64,000 nt of DNA from Lentibacillus sp. CBA3610 (GCF_013373365.1 NZ_CP035925.1:3224001-3288000); one strand, 5' to 3'; positions 1-10,506 are shown, numbered from the stretch's first letter. Translations and numbers: made by a program. Notes: generated by a model not told the origin, from the letters alone.

Positions 1-22
1 AGCATAGTTTCTCCAAATAAGA

Positions 23-37
23 AAATGATAATCATTT
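23..37. promoter_or_regulatory. Fur-box-like 7-1-7 palindrome
   Basis: AAATGAT-A-ATCATTT is a perfect 15-bp palindrome. Its centre matches the core of the classical ferric-uptake-regulator box (AATGATAATCATT). It lies 146 bp upstream of guaB, so it more probably controls a gene to the left of the window. The call rests on motif similarity only. Confidence 0.3.
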
Positions 38-152
38 CATTAGGCTGTTTTCACACTCCCCAGTCTCCGTGTATTCGGGTTGCTGGTGAGATAATCTATG
101 CTTAAACTCTGCTTTAAAACAAAAATATTCTTTAGAAAAAAACGTTTCATAA

Positions 153-1649
<1,497 letters not shown>

Positions 1650-1705
1650 TCTGATCAGTTTAAATGGTTAACATGCTAATAGTAAATATTGCCTATTAAA
1701 TATTC

Positions 1706-1737
1706 AATAGATAGGGCTTTACCCTGTCTATTTTTTC
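1706..1737 (+). terminator. Rho-independent terminator of guaB
   Basis: AATAGATAGGG pairs with CCCTGTCTATT around a 5-nt loop, and a run of T follows at once. Confidence 0.85.
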
Positions 1738-1813
1738 TCTATTTTTTATGGTAAAATGTTTAAGGTATAAAAATTATATAAATAATTTCATCAATCAGGT
1801 GGAGGTAGAGAAA

Positions 1814-3160
1814 GTGAAACACAACTTAAAGAAATGTTTACCAGTATTGCTTGCGGCACTGGTAATGTTGTCAACCGTTACAATCCAGCCGTTCTCTGTT
1901 AAGGCAGAAGAATCATTGGACATCGAGGCAGAATCAGCTATATTGGTTGATGCCGAAACAGGGAAAATTATTTATGCAAAAAATCCTGACATGGAACTAC
2001 CTCCAGCTAGTATGACCAAAATCATGACTGAATACCTTGTTCAGGAAGCCGTTGAGGAAGGTCAAATCAGCTGGGACACAACAACACAGATAAGTGACTA
2101 TCCTTACAGTATATCTGCAAATAACGATTTTTCAGGTGTCGGGCTGACGCAGGATAAAGATTATACTGTTAAACAATTGTATGACGCGATGGCGATCAAT
2201 TCAGATAACGCAACAACAATCGCACTGGCTGAATTGATTGCGGGATCTGAAGGCGAATTTGTCAAAATGATGAACGAAAAGGCAGAAGAAATGGGACTGC
2301 CGGAATATGAATTTGTTAACTCCACAGGTCTCGCCAATTCATCACTTGGGGAAAATGTGCCAGAGGGAACTGATGCGGACGCGACTAATTTGTTATCAGC
2401 CCGTTCAGCGGCTTTACTTGCCTATAATTTGATAGAAGATTATCCGCAGGCTCTTGAGGTCTCCGGGACACCTTCAGCAGAATTTGATGACCAGACAATG
2501 ACCAATTGGAATTGGATGCTGCCACATGGTGAAGGCGAAGCTACTTATCTGCAGCAATACAATTATGAAGGTATGGATGGATTAAAGACAGGTTATACCG
2601 ATCTTGCCGGCTATTCCTTTACGGGTACTTCCGAACGTGATGGTAACCGTTATATATCTGTCGTGATGAAAACAGAAAGCGAAGAAGCACGTTTTGAGCA
2701 AACGGCTAAACTGATGGATTACGGTTTTAATCAGTTTGAAACGCAGGAAATTTTCCCGGCTGGCTATCAGTTGGAAGATGAATCAGCTATTCCCGTTTCA
2801 AAAGGAAAAGAAGATACCGTACAAGTAGCCATTAATGAGGCATTCAGTGCACCGGTAACAGGAGAGCAGGCAGAGAACTACAGCATTGAGTACCAATTGG
2901 ATGAAGATAGATTAAACGAAGACGGGGAACTCACAGCGCCAATTGAAGAAGGAGAAACGATTGGAACTGCTGAAGTTGTCTATAATGGTGAAGAAGACTA
3001 TGGTTATATATTCCCCGATAGCAATCAACAGACAATCGATCTGGTTGCGCAAAATACCGTTGAGAAAGATAACTGGTTTATGCTGACACTTGGGGCAATA
3101 GGCGGATTTTTTGCTGATATATTCGGTGCTGTTGTTGATACAGTGAAAGGCTGGTTTTAA
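1814..3160 (+). CDS. dacA: D-alanyl-D-alanine carboxypeptidase (PBP5)
   Basis: This low-molecular-mass penicillin-binding protein trims the terminal D-Ala from peptidoglycan pentapeptides outside the membrane. I start it at GTG 1814, just after GGAGG at 1801-1805. An upstream in-frame ATG at 1748 would add 22 residues and has no ribosome site. A signal peptide precedes the sequence VKAEES. All three active-site motifs are present: SMTK at residues 66-69, SDN at 130-132 and KTG at 258-260. A C-terminal beta-rich domain and an amphipathic membrane-anchoring tail (GGFFADIFGAVVDTVKGWF) follow. At 448 residues it is close to the family norm. Confidence 0.95.
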   Translation: MKHNLKKCLPVLLAALVMLSTVTIQPFSVKAEESLDIEAESAILVDAETGKIIYAKNPDMELPPASMTKIMTEYLVQEAVEEGQISWDTTTQISDYPYSISANNDFSGVGLTQDKDYTVKQLYDAMAINSDNATTIALAELIAGSEGEFVKMMNEKAEEMGLPEYEFVNSTGLANSSLGENVPEGTDADATNLLSARSAALLAYNLIEDYPQALEVSGTPSAEFDDQTMTNWNWMLPHGEGEATYLQQYNYEGMDGLKTGYTDLAGYSFTGTSERDGNRYISVVMKTESEEARFEQTAKLMDYGFNQFETQEIFPAGYQLEDESAIPVSKGKEDTVQVAINEAFSAPVTGEQAENYSIEYQLDEDRLNEDGELTAPIEEGETIGTAEVVYNGEEDYGYIFPDSNQQTIDLVAQNTVEKDNWFMLTLGAIGGFFADIFGAVVDTVKGWF

Positions 3161-3262
3161 ATAACCAATTCCACTGGTCTTCTGAATATGAGCTTTTAAG
3201 ACACATGAAATAGTCAAATAGATTTTAGTTGATGTTGTTTTATGATATGGGGAGGGAACAAT

Positions 3263-4147
3263 ATGACAAACACAGGAACAGAACGTGTCAAACGTGGCAT
3301 GGCAGAAATGCAAAAAGGCGGCGTTATCATGGATGTTGTCAATGCCGAACAGGCTAAAATAGCTGAAGAAGCGGGTGCGGTTGCTGTCATGGCATTGGAA
3401 CGCGTCCCATCTGATATTCGTGCTGCCGGGGGTGTAGCTCGCATGGCAAGCCCGGAAATAACAGAAGAGGTCATGAATGCTGTATCCATTCCAGTCATGG
3501 CAAAAGCACGTATTGGACACATTGTGGAAGCTCGCGTCCTTGAAGCAATGGGTGTTGATTATATTGACGAAAGTGAAGTACTGACACCGGCAGATGAAGA
3601 CTATCATTTAAAAAAATCTGATTACACCGTACCATTTGTGTGCGGCTGCCGTAATCTTGGTGAGGCATCCCGCCGTATTGGTGAAGGGGCATCCATGCTG
3701 CGCACCAAAGGCGAGCCTGGTACAGGGAATATTGTTGAAGCTGTACGTCATATGCGCCAGGTGCAATCTGAGATCCGAAAACTGTCATCGATGTCAGAAG
3801 ATGAAATCATGACTTACGCCAAAGAAATCGGTGCACCATATGAACTGCTTTTGGAAATTAAAAAAGAAGGCCGTCTTCCGGTTGTCAATTTTGCAGCAGG
3901 TGGTGTGGCTACACCAGCTGATGCAGCATTGATGATGCAGCTTGGAGCAGATGGCGTATTCGTCGGTTCCGGTATCTTTAAATCGAACCATCCGGAGAAA
4001 TTTGCCAAGTCAATTGTTGAGGCCACAACGCATTATACGGATTATCAATTAATTGGTGAGCTTTCCAAAGATCTTGGTACGGCTATGAAAGGTATCGAAA
4101 TGGGCACATTGGAAGCACATGACCGTATGCAGGATCGCAGCGAATAG
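3263..4147 (+). CDS. pdxS: Pyridoxal 5'-phosphate synthase, synthase subunit PdxS
   Basis: PdxS condenses ribose 5-phosphate, glyceraldehyde 3-phosphate and ammonia to pyridoxal 5'-phosphate, as a dodecamer bound to PdxT. The 294-residue (beta/alpha)8 protein keeps both Schiff-base lysines, K81 in MAKARIGH and K149 in LRTKGEPG. I chose ATG 3263 because GGGAGGG lies 7 bp upstream; an ATG at 3242 would add seven unconserved residues. pdxT follows after 15 bp, so the two are almost certainly co-transcribed. Confidence 0.97.
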   Translation: MTNTGTERVKRGMAEMQKGGVIMDVVNAEQAKIAEEAGAVAVMALERVPSDIRAAGGVARMASPEITEEVMNAVSIPVMAKARIGHIVEARVLEAMGVDYIDESEVLTPADEDYHLKKSDYTVPFVCGCRNLGEASRRIGEGASMLRTKGEPGTGNIVEAVRHMRQVQSEIRKLSSMSEDEIMTYAKEIGAPYELLLEIKKEGRLPVVNFAAGGVATPADAALMMQLGADGVFVGSGIFKSNHPEKFAKSIVEATTHYTDYQLIGELSKDLGTAMKGIEMGTLEAHDRMQDRSE

Positions 4148-4162
4148 AAAGAAGGAATGGTT

Positions 4163-4753
4163 ATGACGACAATTGGTGTACTGGCATTGCAGGGTGCTGT
4201 ACGTGAGCACATTCGCTCTATTGAAGAAACAGGTGCAGCAGCTGTTGAAATCAAACGAAAAGAGCAGCTTGCAGACATTGACGGACTAATCCTGCCGGGC
4301 GGTGAAAGCACGACAATGCGCAGACTGATTGACAGTTATGGATTTTTCGATGCTATTCAGGATTTCGGAAAGCAAGGTAAGCCTGTTTTTGGTACGTGTG
4401 CTGGCCTGATTTTGATGGCAAATGACATTGAAGGCGAGGAACAGGCACATTTGGGGTTAATGGATATGAAGGTTGCGCGGAATGCATTCGGCCGGCAAGT
4501 GGCAAGTTTTGAGGCCAATTTGGATGTGAAACATGCCGGTGATGCATTCAATGCTGTCTTTATCCGTGCCCCGTATATAATGAAGACGGGTTCTGATGTA
4601 GAGGTATTATCTGCTTATCAGGAGCGGATAGTGGCAGCTAAACAGGGACATTATCTGTGTACAGCGTTTCATCCGGAATTAACCGATGACAATCGTTTGA
4701 TTGAATATTTTGCGCAAATGGTGGAACAATCAAAAGAGATACTTGCATCGTGA
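4163..4753 (+). CDS. pdxT: Pyridoxal 5'-phosphate synthase, glutaminase subunit PdxT
   Basis: PdxT hydrolyses glutamine and channels the ammonia to PdxS. The class-I amidotransferase fold shows the oxyanion motif GGEST, the nucleophile C79 in GTCAG, and the His/Glu pair in FHPELTDD near the C terminus. ATG 4163 has AAGGA at good spacing. An ATG at 4157 directly abuts the ribosome site and is less likely. The product is then 196 residues, the same as in B. subtilis. Confidence 0.96.
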   Translation: MTTIGVLALQGAVREHIRSIEETGAAAVEIKRKEQLADIDGLILPGGESTTMRRLIDSYGFFDAIQDFGKQGKPVFGTCAGLILMANDIEGEEQAHLGLMDMKVARNAFGRQVASFEANLDVKHAGDAFNAVFIRAPYIMKTGSDVEVLSAYQERIVAAKQGHYLCTAFHPELTDDNRLIEYFAQMVEQSKEILAS

Positions 4754-4794
4754 TGTAAAATCCGATATGATAAATTTTAACATATGGAACAGTC

Positions 4795-5027
4795 GTGACA
4801 GGAAGCAGTAACAGATTGGCTTTCTTCAGAGAGTCGGTGGCCGGTGCAAACCGATGAAAGCAATTTGTGAATCCATCCTTGAACTGGTTTGCTGAAATGA
4901 CAGTAGGTAAACCCGGTTAAACGCCGTTATCGCATTAGAGCCGGAAGAGTCATTCACTCTTCAACAAGGGTGGCAACGCGGGAAAAACACTCTCGTCCCT
5001 GTATTTATCAGGGGCGCGAGTTTTTTT
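4795..5027 (+). promoter_or_regulatory. Serine T-box leader of serS
   Basis: This leader senses uncharged tRNA-Ser and controls readthrough into serS. The conserved T-box sequence AAGGGTGGCAACGCGGG is at 4966-4982. It is followed by a terminator stem at 4991-5020 (CTCGTCCCTG against CAGGGGCGCGAG) and a T run. A Stem-I apical motif (GAGAGTCGGTGG) lies near 4829-4840. The likely specifier is TCC at 4872-4874, preceded by GAA and followed by A, which is a serine codon and fits the downstream gene. Confidence 0.93.
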
Positions 5028-5056
5028 ATGCAATCGTTTAAAGGAGGCATTCATCT

Positions 5057-6334
5057 ATGCTGGATATGAAATTTTTACGGAATAATTTTGCTGACGTAAA
5101 GGAGAAGTTGGCTCATCGTGGTGAAGATTTGTCTGATTTGGATCGGTTTGGTGAGCTTGATGAACGGCGCAGAACATTAATTTCTGAAACAGAAACGCTT
5201 AAGGCAAAGCGTAATGAGACATCGAAACAGATTTCCGCTCTGAAAAAGGAAAAAAAGGATGCAGAACCGGCAATCAAAGAAATGCGTGAGGTAGGAGATA
5301 AAATAAAAGAATACGATTCGGAGCTGAAAGAAATTGAAGAATCGCTCGAGATGATTATGCTTTCAATCCCAAATATACCACATGAAAGTGTTCCGATTGG
5401 TGAAGATGAGGATGATAATGTGGTGGCACGTAAATGGGGGGACTTGCCAGTATTTGATTTTGATGAAAAACCGCATTGGGATATTGCAGCTGATTTGGAT
5501 ATTCTTGATTTTGAACGGGCTGCCAAAGTGACCGGAAGCCGTTTTGTATTTTACAAAGGAATAGGAACACGTCTGGAACGCGCGCTAATCAGCTTTATGA
5601 TGGATTTGCATGCGGATGAACATGGTTATACCGAGATGATGCCGCCGCAAATCGTTAACCGTGACAGCCTGACAGGAACCGGCCAGCTTCCTAAATTTTC
5701 CGAAGATGTATTTAAATTGGAGGAATGGGATTATTTCCTGATTCCGACCGCTGAGGTACCGGTCACGAATTTCCATCGTGATGAGATTTTGCCAATTGAT
5801 GAGCTGCCAAAGAAATATGCGGCATACAGTGCCAATTTCCGGTCTGAAGCAGGATCTGCCGGACGTGATACACGCGGGCTTATCCGTCAGCATCAATTTA
5901 ACAAGGTTGAATTGGTCCATTTCACGAAGCCGGAAGACTCCTATGAAACCTTGGAAACATTGACAGGCAATGCCGAAAAAGTCTTGCAGCGTTTAAATTT
6001 GCCTTACCGTGTTATGAATATGTGTACAGGTGATCTGGGCTTCACGGCTGCTAAAAAATACGATATTGAAGTGTGGATGCCGAGTCAGGAAACGTACCGT
6101 GAAATTTCTTCCTGCTCCAATTTTGAGAACTTTCAAGCAAGACGTGCCGGTATTCGCTTCCGCAGAGATGCCAATGAAAAACCTGAATTCGTCCATACAT
6201 TGAATGGATCGGGTCTCGCTGTCGGACGTACCGTAGCCGCTATTTTGGAGAATTATCAGCAGGAAGACGGGTCTGTTGTGGTTCCGGAACTACTGCGTCC
6301 GTACATGGGCGGGAATGACCTTTTAAAGGCATAG
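5057..6334 (+). CDS. serS: Seryl-tRNA synthetase
   Basis: This class II synthetase charges tRNA-Ser. The 425 residues begin with the long antiparallel coiled-coil tRNA-binding arm (roughly residues 30-100, rich in Lys and Glu). The class II catalytic core follows. Motif 2 is visible as [14 protein letters not shown] and motif 3 as [18 protein letters not shown]. The start has AAGGAGG 9 bp upstream. Expression is controlled by the T-box just upstream, and a terminator follows directly. Confidence 0.97.
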   Translation: MLDMKFLRNNFADVKEKLAHRGEDLSDLDRFGELDERRRTLISETETLKAKRNETSKQISALKKEKKDAEPAIKEMREVGDKIKEYDSELKEIEESLEMIMLSIPNIPHESVPIGEDEDDNVVARKWGDLPVFDFDEKPHWDIAADLDILDFERAAKVTGSRFVFYKGIGTRLERALISFMMDLHADEHGYTEMMPPQIVNRDSLTGTGQLPKFSEDVFKLEEWDYFLIPTAEVPVTNFHRDEILPIDELPKKYAAYSANFRSEAGSAGRDTRGLIRQHQFNKVELVHFTKPEDSYETLETLTGNAEKVLQRLNLPYRVMNMCTGDLGFTAAKKYDIEVWMPSQETYREISSCSNFENFQARRAGIRFRRDANEKPEFVHTLNGSGLAVGRTVAAILENYQQEDGSVVVPELLRPYMGGNDLLKA

Positions 6335-6336
6335 TG

Positions 6337-6378
6337 AAAAACCAGGAAAGGGCGCTCAGCTCTCCTGGTTTTGATTTT
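6337..6378 (+). terminator. Terminator of serS
   Basis: AAAACCAGGA pairs with TCCTGGTTTT, and a T-rich stretch (TTGATTTTATT) follows. Confidence 0.8.
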
Positions 6379-6390
6379 ATTACAGAGCCA

Positions 6391-6658
6391 AGATCGCTTC
6401 TCTCTGCCCTTTTGGTAGTAAAATTGCCTGAAACGTCATAGAGATTGCTTCTCTCCGCCCTTTTGGTGGTAGAATCGCACTGAAATGTCATAGAGACCGC
6501 TTCTCTCTGCCCTTTTGGTGGTAAAATTGCACTGAAACGTCATAGAGACCGTTTCTCTCTGCCCTTTTGGTGGTAAAATTGCACTGAAACGTCATAGAGA
6601 TCGCTTCTCTCTGCCCTTTTGGTAGTTGAATCGCATTGAAACGTCATTCAGATTGCTT
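6391..6658. repeat. 52-bp tandem repeat, about five copies
   Basis: The shared anchor TTCTCT begins at 6398, 6449, 6501, 6553 and 6605, giving periods of 51, 52, 52 and 52 bp. Each unit contains TTCTCTCTGCCCTTTTGGT, then a GCACTGAAACGTCATAGAGA-like block. AGAGA and TCTCT flank a short spacer and could form a small stem in each copy. The units differ by only a few substitutions. I see no convincing gene on either strand. The array lies between the serS terminator and the tRNA-Ser promoter. Confidence 0.9.
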
Positions 6659-6745
6659 AACCTGTCTCTTATGCTGCTTTTTGAGAAAAAGTTGCGGAAA
6701 AAAGTTACCCCGAAAAAAGTTACCCATAGCAAATAAATTCAGTTA

Positions 6746-6774
6746 TTGACAACCGTGCTCCGACATGTTAAATT
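6746..6774 (+). promoter_or_regulatory. Sigma-A promoter of tRNA-Ser
   Basis: TTGACA is followed after 17 bp by TAAATT, with an extended TGT in front of the -10. The tRNA begins 19 bp downstream. Confidence 0.65.
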
Positions 6775-6792
6775 TAATCCTGTCGTCATTAT

Positions 6793-6885
6793 GGAGGTAT
6801 ACCCAAGTCTGGCTGAAGGGATCGGTCTTGAAAACCGACAGGCGGGTCAAACCGCGCGGGGGTTCGAATCCCTCTACCTCCTCCA
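6793..6885 (+). tRNA. tRNA-Ser (anticodon TGA)
   Basis: This is a full class II tRNA with a long variable arm. The acceptor strands GGAGGTA and TACCTCC pair perfectly. The anticodon stem CGGTC/GACCG-type helix holds a loop containing TGA, and the T loop is TTCGAAT. CCA is encoded at 6883-6885. The base at the discriminator position (6882) is T, where bacterial tRNA-Ser normally has G. Confidence 0.96.
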
Positions 6886-6934
6886 TTTAATTAAATCGCA
6901 TAAATTGGAGATTAATAATACTCAACCCACCACC

Positions 6935-6961
6935 AAACCGTTACATATGTAGCGGTTTTTT
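6935..6961 (+). terminator. Terminator after tRNA-Ser
   Basis: AACCGTTACA pairs with TGTAGCGGTT with one wobble, and six T follow. Confidence 0.8.
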
Positions 6962-7121
6962 GCTTTATTAGGCTGTTTTCGCAAAGGGTAAATACATAAA
7001 CTTGTAATAATTGATTTAAAACGTCGTCTAATAAACAGAAGGATATATAAGAATTTCTCCCACTTTCACCTCATCTCTTCACATGAGGGCTTAAAATCAG
7101 TGAAAGCTTCATTTTTAAGCC

Positions 7122-7150
7122 TTGACATTTGTCATATTAGTAGGTATATT
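7122..7150 (+). promoter_or_regulatory. Sigma-A promoter of the proI leader
   Basis: TTGACA and TATATT are separated by exactly 17 bp, about 50 bp upstream of the T-box Stem I region. Confidence 0.75.
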
Positions 7151-7204
7151 ACATAAAAATACAGTATATTTATTTGAACTGGAAGCTTTGAACCATATTT
7201 AAAC

Positions 7205-7437
7205 GAAGAAGAGGTCAGTAGCAAAATGCCTCCCGCAAGAGATTGGAATTCACCGGCTGAAAGATTCCATCGGGTATGGCTTTTGTGAAACCTGCCTTGG
7301 AGTTGTCAGATTAGAACCTGACCGCAGTCTCGCTGCGTTAAGAAATAAGAGTGGGCATGTTCGGCATGTCAATGAAGGTGGTACCACGGAAACACCCCAA
7401 GTCCGTCCTTTGTCTGGATGGATTTGGGGTGTTTTTA
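7205..7437 (+). promoter_or_regulatory. T-box leader of proI
   Basis: The conserved box AAGGTGGTACCACGG is at 7375-7389. A strong terminator follows: AACACCCCAA at 7391-7400 pairs with TTGGGGTGTT at 7424-7433, then T residues. A Stem-I region occupies the preceding 150 nt. The specifier is not certain. Reading GTGAAACCTGCC at 7285-7296, the downstream gene suggests CCT (Pro) at 7291-7293. Strict alignment to the serS leader (GAA, then codon) would give ACC (Thr) at 7290-7292. Confidence 0.9.
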
Positions 7438-7458
7438 TACATTAAAGGAGAGATGAAA

Positions 7459-8274
7459 ATGCGTGAAAAAATGGCTTTTATTGGTGCCGGGTCAATGGCT
7501 GAATCAATCCTGACCGGCATATTAAACAGTGGATTTCTACCTAAAGAGCAGATCTATGTCACGAACAAATCTGACAAAGAACGATTGACATTTCTTAAAA
7601 AACAGTATGCCGTCCAAAATATAGACAACAAGGAAAAAGCAGTTGATGGAGCTAATATTATCGTTATAGCAGTCAAACCATATGATCTGGAAGCTGCAGT
7701 TGCCTCGATCAGGGATCACTTAACTGCTGATCAGCTGCTAATCTCAGTAGCAGCTGGCGTCTCAACCGATACGATTTCCCAATTGATCGGCAAAGCTATG
7801 CCGGTTATCCGGGCAATGCCAAATACGTCATCAGCGGCAGGTCAATCGGCTACAGCCGTTACCCGGGGGGAATTTGCCACTGACGAACATTTGCAGACAG
7901 CGATGGATTTGTTTAATACAATCGGTACAGCAACCGAAGTCGATGAGGCGGATATGCATACGGTTACGGCAATTTCAGGGAGCGGTCCAGCCTATGTGTA
8001 TTATTTGGTTGAAGCTATGGAATCAGCAGCGGTGGAAGCTGGGTTAGATCAAGATACAGCGCATAATCTGATTACCCAAACAATTGTTGGTGCCGGGGAA
8101 ATGCTGAAAACGTCAGGGTTGAATCCAAACAAGCTTCGTGAAAATATTACAAGTCCTGGCGGTACCACCCAAGCCGGATTGGAAATGCTGAGCAGCCATA
8201 ACTTTCAGGAAGCAGTCGTAACATGTGTGGAACGGGCACGGGAACGTTCGATTGAATTAGGGAAGAAACTGTGA
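7459..8274 (+). CDS. proI: Pyrroline-5-carboxylate reductase
   Basis: The enzyme reduces pyrroline-5-carboxylate to proline with NAD(P)H in the cytoplasm. The N-terminal Rossmann motif IGAGSMAESI and the C-terminal signatures ISGSGPAYVYYLVEAM and SPGGTTQAGLEML identify the family. ATG 7459 lies 7 bp after AAAGGAGA; the ATG at 7453 is too close to that site. The 271-residue product is of normal length. Its T-box leader implies induction by amino-acid starvation. It may be proI, proC or proG in Bacillus naming; I use proI because that paralogue is T-box controlled. Confidence 0.9.
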   Translation: MREKMAFIGAGSMAESILTGILNSGFLPKEQIYVTNKSDKERLTFLKKQYAVQNIDNKEKAVDGANIIVIAVKPYDLEAAVASIRDHLTADQLLISVAAGVSTDTISQLIGKAMPVIRAMPNTSSAAGQSATAVTRGEFATDEHLQTAMDLFNTIGTATEVDEADMHTVTAISGSGPAYVYYLVEAMESAAVEAGLDQDTAHNLITQTIVGAGEMLKTSGLNPNKLRENITSPGGTTQAGLEMLSSHNFQEAVVTCVERARERSIELGKKL

Positions 8275-8349
8275 GTATAAGTGAGCATGCGACAATAATG
8301 TGACCTTCGAATTATACACAGCAATTTAAAGATAACATTATAGGCTGAC

Positions 8350-8691
8350 TTATGATACATCGGGTTTCCGTGTTTCATCAACAGAAATTTGAGCATGAAG
8401 TGTTGCAATCATGCCATAGAACGCATAGAAAAATTCATCCGGTGCGACAACCCGGATATGTCCGACATGACTTGTGTCAAAATCAAATGTTGCTTCCAGC
8501 AGCCGGTAAGTTGAATACGCATAGAAGCAAAAGTATATATAGTCGAACTTCGGCATCTTGTCATAAATAACAGCGATCTCATCTTTGTAATGATCTAAAT
8601 CCCGCATTGCTTCATCAATGAACGACTGCAGATCAGATAAATCCGCTTCCACGACTAAATCCCGTTCATTTTCTGTCCGAATGGTTGCCAT
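8350..8691 (-). CDS. Conserved-looking hypothetical protein, 113 aa
   Basis: I do not recognise the family. The protein is acidic, predicted mostly alpha-helical at the N terminus (DLSDLQSFIDEAMRDLDHYK), and rich in aromatic residues in the middle (FDYIYFCFYAYSTY). I see no signal peptide, zinc site or nucleotide motif. I start it at the ATG whose upstream GAAGTGAT resembles a ribosome site; a GTG nine bases earlier would add three residues. It is convergent with proI and no terminator is obvious between them. Confidence 0.65.
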   Translation of the reverse strand: MATIRTENERDLVVEADLSDLQSFIDEAMRDLDHYKDEIAVIYDKMPKFDYIYFCFYAYSTYRLLEATFDFDTSHVGHIRVVAPDEFFYAFYGMIATLHAQISVDETRKPDVS

Positions 8692-8866
8692 GATTATCAC
8701 TTCTTTCCTGTATTAAACGTTGCTCAACATCCACTATACCGGAAGTAGTCATCATAACCGGTGATATAAATCACTTTTGTACGGTTCATTTGGGATAAAT
8801 TGTTCCATTATGTTGATCGGGTTCTAACATTTGCACTCAGGCGTGTTTTAATAATCCTTCTCACCC

Positions 8867-8968
8867 CTACAATCGAAACAAATTCGGAAAAGGGGGCATC
8901 ATCCAGCAAAAAAATAAAATTTATTTTTCATTTGTATGCCCCCAAATGGTGAATTGTTTCGATAGTAG
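8867..8968. repeat. Long imperfect inverted repeat (about 33-nt arms)
   Basis: The left arm (8867-8899) starts CTACAATCGAAACAAATTC and ends GGGGGCAT. The right arm (8936-8968) starts ATGCCCCC and ends GAATTGTTTCGATAGTAG. The loop holds a second AT-rich palindrome (AAAAATAAA/TTTATTTTT). It sits in the 470-bp gap between two minus-strand genes. No gene in this gap is supported. A transcript would fold into one large hairpin, but there is no T run. Confidence 0.75.
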
Positions 8969-9121
8969 TAATGAAAGAAGGGGTTAGGCGTTTTTCAATT
9001 GGAACAAGCCCAAATCGTATTACAACAGTCATGGGGAAAAAGACTTGAGGGAAGTCTCGCTGCAGCTTTAGTATTGGGGTAAGACGTGGTTTATACTGCC
9101 AAATTTTACACGTTTTTAGTT

Positions 9122-9155
9122 ATTAAAAAGGTCCTCCATTTAGTGGAGCACCTTT
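9122..9155 (-). terminator. Terminator of the dgk-dck operon
   Basis: AAAGGTCCTCCA and TGGAGCACCTTT form a stem with a 5-nt loop. On the minus strand a T run follows, 6 bp past the dck stop. Confidence 0.85.
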
Positions 9156-9160
9156 CATGC

Positions 9161-9844
9161 TTATCTTATCAATTCACGTGTTTTCCATTTCCGTGATTGC
9201 TGAATGAAATGTCCGATTTTCTCAAGGACCGGCTCAACCGATTCTCCCTGTTCAAGCAAATCATAATCCGAAATATCCAGACGCAAAATCGGGCAGGCAT
9301 TAAAGTTATTAATCCATTCTTCATAGCGGTTATACAGTTCTTCCCAATAGGAAAGAGGCGTATTTTTTTCCATTTCACGCCCCCGGTTGTGAATCCGTTC
9401 CATTATGTTATCAAATGAACCTTCCAGATAAATTAATAAATCGGGATGCGGGAAATAGGGCGTCATCACCATAGCCTCAAATAAGTTGGTATATGTTTCA
9501 TAATCTGTTTTGGACATTGTTCCGTTCTCATAATGCATTTTAGCAAAAATACCTGTGTCCTCATAAATCGAACGGTCCTGGATAAATCCGCCGCCATATT
9601 CAAAAATTTTCTTTTGTTCCTTGAAACGCTCAGCCAGGAAATAAATTTGCAGATGGAAGCTCCAGCGTTCAAAATCATCGTAAAATTTGCCGAGATATGG
9701 ATTGGTATCGACCTTTTCAAAGGACGTTTTAAAGTTCAGGGCGTTGGCTAACGCTTTGGTCATGGTTGATTTCCCGACTCCGACAGTACCAGCAACTGTA
9801 ATAATGCTGTCATGTGGGATCTGGTATTTATTGCGTAAGTTCAT
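9161..9844 (-). CDS. dck: Deoxyadenosine/deoxycytidine kinase
   Basis: This salvage enzyme phosphorylates deoxyadenosine and deoxycytidine. The 227 residues show the P-loop GTVGVGKST near residue 20 and the conserved blocks ERWSFHLQIYFLAERFKEQ and QDRSIYEDTGIFAKMH, all close to B. subtilis Dck. AAAGGGG precedes the ATG. It lies 14 bp downstream of dgk on the same strand and shares the terminator that follows. Confidence 0.95.
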   Translation of the reverse strand: MNLRNKYQIPHDSIITVAGTVGVGKSTMTKALANALNFKTSFEKVDTNPYLGKFYDDFERWSFHLQIYFLAERFKEQKKIFEYGGGFIQDRSIYEDTGIFAKMHYENGTMSKTDYETYTNLFEAMVMTPYFPHPDLLIYLEGSFDNIMERIHNRGREMEKNTPLSYWEELYNRYEEWINNFNACPILRLDISDYDLLEQGESVEPVLEKIGHFIQQSRKWKTRELIR

Positions 9845-9858
9845 CTTAATGTTCCCCT

Positions 9859-10506
9859 TTAACGTTTGGATACTTGTTTGTAGTTTTGAAGCTGCTTATC
9901 TACAAGACCAATAATGTTATCAAGATCTTCCTGGTGCTTTACAAAATCCATTTCATCCCCGTTGATCCGGATAACCGGGATATTCGGGTGGAGCACCTCA
10001 AATTCATTCATGTAGTCCTCATAGTCCTGCACGAGCTGTGCCAGATACGATGGTTTAATATTTTGTTCAATATCTCTTCCGCGTGACCGAATGCGTTTTA
10101 AAATAGTATCAAGGCTTGCATGCAAGTAAATCATAATATTCGGCACAGGCATATCTTTTGTCAATATATGGTAAATTTGTTCATATTTGGCAAACTTATC
10201 ATCCGGTAAGGTGCGCTTGGCAAAAATCATGTTTTTGAATATATGATAATCAGCCACAACCGCTTTATGCTGATTCAAATATTTTTGTTCAATATCTTCC
10301 AGTTGTTTATAACGATTGCAAAGAAAAAACATTTCCGTTTGAAAGCTCCATTCCTCAATATTATCGTAAAATTTTCCGAGGAAAGGATTTTCATCAACGA
10401 TTTCTTTTAACAGATGAAAGTTAAAGTGGACAGAAAGTTTTTCTGCAAGTGATGTCTTTCCAATCCCGATTGGGCCTTCGACAGCAATAAACGGGGCTTC
10501 TGGCAT
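9859..10506 (-). CDS. dgk: Deoxyguanosine kinase
   Basis: Dgk phosphorylates deoxyguanosine for dNTP salvage. The 215-residue protein has the P-loop GPIGIGKTS at residues 11-19 and the dNK-family block ENPFLGKFYDNIEEWSFQTEMFF. GGAGGG lies 7 bp before the ATG. It is the first gene of a two-gene operon with dck, the arrangement found in B. subtilis. Confidence 0.95.
   Translation of the reverse strand: MPEAPFIAVEGPIGIGKTSLAEKLSVHFNFHLLKEIVDENPFLGKFYDNIEEWSFQTEMFFLCNRYKQLEDIEQKYLNQHKAVVADYHIFKNMIFAKRTLPDDKFAKYEQIYHILTKDMPVPNIMIYLHASLDTILKRIRSRGRDIEQNIKPSYLAQLVQDYEDYMNEFEVLHPNIPVIRINGDEMDFVKHQEDLDNIIGLVDKQLQNYKQVSKR

Noticed and set aside
6240..6491. Minus-strand open frame with repeated TTKRAERS
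   Set aside because: It is the translation of the 52-bp tandem repeat plus the end of serS on the other strand, with no ribosome site.
6391..6658. CRISPR array
   Set aside because: The whole 52-bp unit repeats; there are no unique spacers and no cas genes nearby.
8994..9081. Short plus-strand frame ending LEQAQIVLQQSWGKRLEG...ALVLG
   Set aside because: It lacks a start with a ribosome site and matches no family I know; it may be a gene remnant but cannot be supported.
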